Both the position numbers and the translations under genes were made by a program. A stretch of 64,000 bases of DNA. Origin: Chryseobacterium panacisoli. GTDB lineage: Bacteria; Bacteroidota; Bacteroidia; Flavobacteriales; Weeksellaceae. The notes under the pieces are model-generated. The model saw only the letters and a program-made list of their open reading frames with translations. It was not told the origin of the DNA and made no database searches. The stretch covers positions 1,798,001 through 1,862,000 of the forward strand of contig NZ_VTRU01000001.1 in NCBI RefSeq assembly GCF_008274625.1, read 5' to 3'. Shown one piece after another: positions 59,840 through 64,000 of the stretch (position 1 is its first letter; the number at the start of each line of letters is the position of its first letter).

Positions 59840-61549
59840 TTATTTAATCGTAAGCTTCCTTGTGGTTATTTCGTTTTTTATCTTCAGTTTTAATAGATAC
59901 ACTCCTTTAGGTAAATGGGAAACATCAATAGACTGATCTCCATTCACACTGATATTCAGTTTTTTTCCATCCATTGAATACATTTCAGCTTCTGAAATCT
60001 TTTCTCCTTTGATATAGACTTTATCTGATACGGGATTCGGATAGATGACAAGCTGTTTAGCAGATTTAATTTCCGTCGTTCCCAATACACTTTGTACAGA
60101 AGCATCGGAATATACTTTTGAAGCATCAATAGATTTCACACTCCAGTATACATTCTGAATGGCCGGATCAAGATCCAGGAACCATGATGCTGTCGTTACT
60201 ACATATTTTGCAATATCATGAGCCCCCTGTGTAGACCCTACCATAATTTCATAGCGCAATGCATTCACCGGAGTTTTGTCATCCGAAGCACCGCTCCATG
60301 AAAAATTAAACCGGTTTCCGTTTTTAGTCAGATTCAATTGAGTGGGCGCTGCAGGTTTCGCATTGGCTGCTGCAGAATTATTTTTAAATACTTTAGTCAG
60401 TGAAGGCAGATCAGAAGCTGCCCAGTCAAATCCTCCCAGTAAGATATCCAGATGATGATCATTATTAAAATCAAACAGATGTACCAGTCCCGGACCTCCC
60501 AGCGCAGTGATACCCGTTAAAGCTCCTGCATTAAACTTATTATTGGAAACATCATAGATATAGGTTTTCACAACAGCATTGTAGTTTTCATTCCCTGAAA
60601 TGATAAAGTCGTAATACCCATCATTATTAAGGTCACCAACACTTAATGAGACATCAGAAATATCACTTACAGGCATTACCTGAGGCGTCAACACCCCCGT
60701 ACCGTCATTCATCAGAACAGCAAAATATGCATCATCATTCCCATCCCTTCCAATCACTACAACATCCTGGAAGCCATCTGCATTAAAGTCTGCAAAATCT
60801 ATTTTTCCTACTGCTACAGGAGCAAGATCCTGCGTAGGAGTAAGAACTCCCGCCTGGTTCATATATACTTTAGATACAGGATCCCCATTGATATCTGATC
60901 CGATAATGACAAGATCCAGAAGCTTGTCATTATTAAGATCTACTACTTTAAAGCTTCCGTTTTGAGTTCCGTCAACCCAGTTCCCTGTCATATCAAAACC
61001 ATTACCTGTATTTTTATAATAATCTAAACTGTTTCCAAAACCTCCTCCATGAGCATACTGAGTCCCGTTGATGGCATAATCCGATTTTCCGTCGTGATTA
61101 AAATCAAAAACTTCTACAGATCCATAAATTTTTCCGGGAAGTTCAGCGTCTTTTACAAACCCTGTTCCTGTATTTTTGAATCGGTATTGTTTATAATTCA
61201 CAACATCCATATAGCTAAGCCCTGTAGAAACAATATCCATCAAACCGTCATTATTATAATCAATAAATCTGATATCTCCCAGATGGGTCACATCAGCTCC
61301 GAAACCCGCATAAGGCAATAATGTCGTTCCATTGTTCTGATATACTTCATTATAAGTACTGTCTACATTTCCATCACCATCAGAATCTATTGCTCCATTG
61401 AGTACGATATCCATTGTACCATTATTGTCTATATCAGCAATATCTGCCGCAGAATAATAAAAATTATTCATGCTGGTCTGTACCTCAGTAAAATTCTGAG
61501 CCATCAGACTGACAGGCAACATAGACCATAAAATATAAATCCTCTTCAT
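59840..61549 (-). CDS. Type IX secreted FG-GAP/VCBS-repeat protein
   Basis: 569 residues. Signal peptide ending SLMAQ. Six to eight FG-GAP/VCBS-like repeats (DIDNNGTMDIV, DYNNDGLMDIV, DFNHDGKSDYA and similar, spaced about 50 residues) would form a beta-propeller with calcium sites. A fibronectin-like part lies near 395-485, and the last 75 residues are a type IX sorting tail (VIYPNPVSDKVYIKG, GVYLLKLKIK). It is surface-exposed or secreted; function unknown. Confidence 0.88.
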   Translation of the reverse strand: MKRIYILWSMLPVSLMAQNFTEVQTSMNNFYYSAADIADIDNNGTMDIVLNGAIDSDGDGNVDSTYNEVYQNNGTTLLPYAGFGADVTHLGDIRFIDYNNDGLMDIVSTGLSYMDVVNYKQYRFKNTGTGFVKDAELPGKIYGSVEVFDFNHDGKSDYAINGTQYAHGGGFGNSLDYYKNTGNGFDMTGNWVDGTQNGSFKVVDLNNDKLLDLVIIGSDINGDPVSKVYMNQAGVLTPTQDLAPVAVGKIDFADFNADGFQDVVVIGRDGNDDAYFAVLMNDGTGVLTPQVMPVSDISDVSLSVGDLNNDGYYDFIISGNENYNAVVKTYIYDVSNNKFNAGALTGITALGGPGLVHLFDFNNDHHLDILLGGFDWAASDLPSLTKVFKNNSAAANAKPAAPTQLNLTKNGNRFNFSWSGASDDKTPVNALRYEIMVGSTQGAHDIAKYVVTTASWFLDLDPAIQNVYWSVKSIDASKVYSDASVQSVLGTTEIKSAKQLVIYPNPVSDKVYIKGEKISEAEMYSMDGKKLNISVNGDQSIDVSHLPKGVYLLKLKIKNEITTRKLTIK

Positions 61550-61792
61550 AGTTGTTTTTATTTAGATTAATTAAAAACAAAGATAGAATATTAAATTATT
61601 TGCTTTAAAAAAAGCCTGTATGAAATATATCAGCACCCATTATCTGCTGTATCCCAAGGATTCTGCTATTTTAAAAATTCATGATTATTAATCAGTCACT
61701 TATTTGTAAATATTTTCTAAAAGATTTGTCTATCTAAAAAATTCTTCGTTATTTTGCACTCTCAAATATTATACAAATAAGAACATCGAGAT

Positions 61793-62035
61793 ATGTCAAG
61801 AATTTGCCAAATAACAGGAAAGCGTGCAATGGTTGGTAACAACGTTTCTCACGCTAATAACAAAACGAAGCGTCGTTTTGAAATTAACTTATTAGAGAAG
61901 AAGTTTTACCTTCCAGAGCAAGATAAGCACGTAACACTGAAAGTATCAGCTCATGGATTGAGAGTGATTAACAAGATTGGAATCGAGGAAGCTATTGAAA
62001 GAGCTACTAGAAACGGATTGATTAAAAAGAATTAA
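61793..62035 (+). CDS. rpmB: Large-subunit ribosomal protein bL28
   Basis: 80 residues. It opens [20 protein letters not shown] with the family-typical KTKRRF (about 23) and ends [12 protein letters not shown] component of the 50S subunit. It starts the run rpmB-rpmG-bL38, a usual Bacteroidota group; rpmG follows after 6 bp. Confidence 0.95.
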   Translation: MSRICQITGKRAMVGNNVSHANNKTKRRFEINLLEKKFYLPEQDKHVTLKVSAHGLRVINKIGIEEAIERATRNGLIKKN

Positions 62036-62041
62036 TAAATC

Positions 62042-62224
62042 ATGGCAAAAAAAGGAAATAGAGTTCAAGTAATCCTTGAATGTACAGAGCACAAAGAAAG
62101 CGGTATGCCAGGAATGTCTAGATACATTTCTACAAAAAATAAAAAGAACACTACAGAGAGATTGGAATTGAAAAAATACAATCCTGTTCTTAAGAGATCT
62201 ACCCTTCACAAAGAAATTAAGTAA
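62042..62224 (+). CDS. rpmG: Large-subunit ribosomal protein bL33
   Basis: 60 residues. [16 protein letters not shown] and [21 protein letters not shown] match bL33. Only one Cys is left, so the zinc-binding Cys pairs are absent (Cys-minus form). It lies between rpmB and the bL38 gene. Confidence 0.94.
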   Translation: MAKKGNRVQVILECTEHKESGMPGMSRYISTKNKKNTTERLELKKYNPVLKRSTLHKEIK

Positions 62225-62244
62225 TTTATAAATAATAACTTACC

Positions 62245-62397
62245 ATGGCAAAGAAAGTAGTAGCAACCCTACAAAGCGGTCAGTCTAAGAAAATGACGAA
62301 AGTGGTGAAAATGGTTAAGTCTTCTAAATCAGGAGCTTACGTTTTCGAAGAAAAAGTAATGAATGCTGACGAAGTAGACGGTTATTTGAAAAAATAA
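62245..62397 (+). CDS. Ribosomal protein bL38 (DUF4295), Bacteroidota-specific
   Basis: 50 residues, reading MAKKVVATLQSGQSKKMTKV at the start and NADEVDGYLKK at the end. The family was known as DUF4295 and was identified as a large-subunit protein in the Flavobacterium johnsoniae ribosome structure. Very basic, as expected. It starts 20 bp after rpmG and ends 24 bp before a terminator. Confidence 0.9.
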   Translation: MAKKVVATLQSGQSKKMTKVVKMVKSSKSGAYVFEEKVMNADEVDGYLKK

Positions 62398-62420
62398 TCA
62401 GTACTTTGTTTACAATATAA

Positions 62421-62450
62421 AAAACTACTCATATTTTGGGTAGTTTTTTT
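62421..62450 (+). terminator. Terminator after the rpmB-rpmG-bL38 group
   Basis: A 10-bp stem (62421-62430 with 62438-62447, one G-U) followed by seven Ts. Confidence 0.8.
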
Positions 62451-62452
62451 GT

Positions 62453-62460
62453 TATCTTTG
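62453..62460 (+). promoter_or_regulatory. -7 box for the RidA-ftsY genes
   Basis: TATCTTTG, directly after the terminator and 26 bp before ATG 62487. Confidence 0.5.
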
Positions 62461-62486
62461 TGCACCAGATTATTAATCAGTAAAGT

Positions 62487-62954
62487 ATGAAAAAGATACT
62501 TGTTCTGGCCAGCACAGCCACCTTTCTATTTTCATTCAGTCAGAAAACAATGAGCCCTGTAGAATATAAAAGTTCGCCAAAAGTTTTCAATATAAAAGGA
62601 TTATCCCAATCAGTAAGTATTGACTGCGGGAGTTCCAAAATGATTTTATTATCTGGACAGGTTCCTCTGGATCCGGAAGGTAACCTTGTAGGAAATACTC
62701 TAGAGGAGCAGACTCAGCAGGTTTTCAAAAATATCGAAAATATCCTGAAAGAATATGGGGGAACAGGGAAAGACATCGTTAAACTGGGAATCTTTACCAC
62801 AGATATCAAAAAAACACCTGATTTCAGAAAAATCAGGGACTTGTATGTCAACCTTCAGAACCCTCCTGTAAGCAGCCTTGTGGAAGTGAGCAGGCTTTTC
62901 AGAGATGATGTGCTTATAGAAGTAGAAGCTACAGCAGTGATTAAAAATAAATAA
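62487..62954 (+). CDS. Exported RidA-family protein
   Basis: 155 residues. An N-terminal signal (KKILVLASTATFLFSFS) precedes a RidA (YjgF/YER057c) domain: ILLSGQVPLDPEGNLVG (about 55), TTDIKKTPDFRKIRDLYV, PPVSSLVEVSRLFRDDVLIE. The usual Arg/Glu ligand motif is partly changed (VEVSRLFRDD), so imine deaminase activity is uncertain. Most RidA proteins are cytosolic; an exported one is unusual. It is followed by ftsY after 15 bp. Confidence 0.85.
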   Translation: MKKILVLASTATFLFSFSQKTMSPVEYKSSPKVFNIKGLSQSVSIDCGSSKMILLSGQVPLDPEGNLVGNTLEEQTQQVFKNIENILKEYGGTGKDIVKLGIFTTDIKKTPDFRKIRDLYVNLQNPPVSSLVEVSRLFRDDVLIEVEATAVIKNK

Positions 62955-62969
62955 GAATAACCTAAAACT

Positions 62970-63923
62970 ATGAGTTGGTTTAAAAATATTTTCAAAAAAG
63001 AAGAAAAAGAAACCTTAGATAAAGGATTGGAAAAATCCAGCCAGGGATTCTTTGAAAAAATGACAAAAGCCGTAGTCGGTAAAAGCAAAGTAGATGATGA
63101 AGTTCTTGATGATCTGGAAGAAGTACTGATTGCATCCGATGTAGGCGCCTCTACCACCATCAAAATCATAGGAAGAATTGAAGAACGTGTTGCGAGAGAC
63201 AAATATGTAAGTGTAAACGAGCTTGATAAAATTCTTCGCGATGAGATTTCAGGACTTCTGCTTGAAAACCCTCACGCCGGTACAGGAAATATTGACACTT
63301 CTAAAAAACCTTATGTCATTATGGTGGTAGGAGTAAATGGAGTGGGAAAAACAACAACAATAGGAAAACTGGCCCACCAGTTCAAATCAGAGGGTAAAAA
63401 AGTAGTTCTCGGAGCTGCTGATACCTTCAGAGCCGCTGCAGTAGACCAATTGGTGATCTGGAGCGAAAGAGTGGGCGTTCCTATCGTAAAACAGGAAATG
63501 GGATCTGACCCCGCTTCCGTAGCATTTGACACGGTGCAAAGCGCTGTAGCCCAAAATGCAGACGTGGTAATCATTGATACGGCAGGAAGGCTTCACAACA
63601 AGATCAACCTGATGAACGAGCTTTCCAAGATCAAAAGAGTAATGCAGAAAGTAATTCCTGATGCTCCTCATGAGATCCTGCTGGTTCTGGATGGTTCTAC
63701 CGGACAGAATGCCTTTGAACAGGCCAAACAGTTTACTGCAGCAACGGAAGTAAATGCATTAGCGGTTACAAAACTAGACGGAACAGCAAAAGGAGGTGTT
63801 GTAATTGGTATCTCCGACCAGTTCCAGATTCCGGTTAAATATATTGGTGTAGGTGAAAAAATGCAGGATTTACAGCTTTTTAATGGTACGGAATTTGTAG
63901 ACTCATTCTTCAAGAAAAGATGA
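62970..63923 (+). CDS. ftsY: Signal-recognition-particle receptor FtsY
   Basis: 317 residues. N-domain helices (about 10-100), then the GTPase: G1 GVNGVGKTTT (about 118), DTFRAAAVDQL, G3 DTAGRLHNK (about 206) and G4 TKLDGTAKGG (about 264), ending VEKMQDLQLFN-type insertion-box wording (GVGEKMQDLQ). It docks SRP-bound ribosomes at the inner membrane. The usual acidic N-terminal A-domain is very short, typical of this phylum. An ATG at 63996, followed only by GG, is probably the start of the next gene. Confidence 0.95.
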   Translation: MSWFKNIFKKEEKETLDKGLEKSSQGFFEKMTKAVVGKSKVDDEVLDDLEEVLIASDVGASTTIKIIGRIEERVARDKYVSVNELDKILRDEISGLLLENPHAGTGNIDTSKKPYVIMVVGVNGVGKTTTIGKLAHQFKSEGKKVVLGAADTFRAAAVDQLVIWSERVGVPIVKQEMGSDPASVAFDTVQSAVAQNADVVIIDTAGRLHNKINLMNELSKIKRVMQKVIPDAPHEILLVLDGSTGQNAFEQAKQFTAATEVNALAVTKLDGTAKGGVVIGISDQFQIPVKYIGVGEKMQDLQLFNGTEFVDSFFKKR

Positions 63924-64000
63924 TTTATATCATGTTTTCCCTTATATTAGCAACAGATCAATTTTAAATATTAACAATTAAAAAAATTTGCAACTATGGG

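Overview
The window is AT-rich and carries densely packed, conserved Bacteroidota genes. The markers are TAnnTTTG promoter boxes, two type IX secretion tail domains, DUF4290-murA, rpmB-rpmG-bL38 (DUF4295), a stand-alone NIL-domain protein and a MurA with Asp at the catalytic-Cys position. Family choice and sequence style suggest a Chryseobacterium-like flavobacterium (Weeksellaceae). That genus call is inference. No phage, insertion sequence, CRISPR array or rRNA operon was seen. One tRNA (Gln, UUG) is present.

Layout. 1-6015: start of tig, a TonB receptor/lipoprotein/small His-Cys protein group that looks metal-related, and an ABC-F ATPase. 6151-12455: a poorly understood minus-strand block with two orphan proteins, a Tle1/DUF2235-like hydrolase whose nucleophile Ser is Gly, a NarL-type two-component system with a membrane partner, an unknown protein and a DUF5715-like exported protein. 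12671-16748: aqpZ, a nuclease-like protein, a LuxE-like protein, lpxH and queD. 16836-21471: exported hydrolases (two erythromycin-esterase-like, one serine hydrolase with a carbohydrate-binding-like tail) and a thioesterase. 21611-26932: skp-like gene, glyoxylate shunt aceB-aceA and a divergent RamB/ScfR-like regulator with two palindromes between them. 27094-34108: comF, a hydrolase, upp, der, tRNA-Gln and katG. 34546-39249: heme-binding and DCC proteins, a secreted alpha-amylase, DUF4290-murA. 39476-50121: NIL protein with a 39-bp palindromic operator, a YiiX-like lipoprotein, an OmpR-type two-component system, a DMT transporter and a four-gene mgtC-RND efflux operon. 50360-64000: DUF1801, two T9SS cargo proteins, aminotransferase, murB, proC, vanZ-like, lnt, ribosomal proteins, RidA and ftsY.

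The strongest candidate for something undescribed is the control region of the mgtC-RND efflux operon. Four TTCTAA-type repeats lie exactly 11 bp apart just upstream of the promoter, as expected for an OmpR-family regulator such as the one encoded 3 kb away. The transcript leader then encodes an 11-codon peptide (MDADPYSNYQP). Its stop codon overlaps the base of a 15-bp hairpin. The loop of that hairpin is perfectly complementary over 8 nt to the sequence just before the mgtC start codon. This looks like a two-layer switch: transcriptional activation plus leader-peptide translational attenuation.

Several promoters (queD, the RamB-like regulator, DUF4290-murA) place the -7 box only 4-6 nt before ATG, which predicts leaderless mRNAs. 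Intergenic spaces carry several families of short degenerate or inverted repeats, and one such element appears to have been absorbed in frame into the LuxE-like gene.
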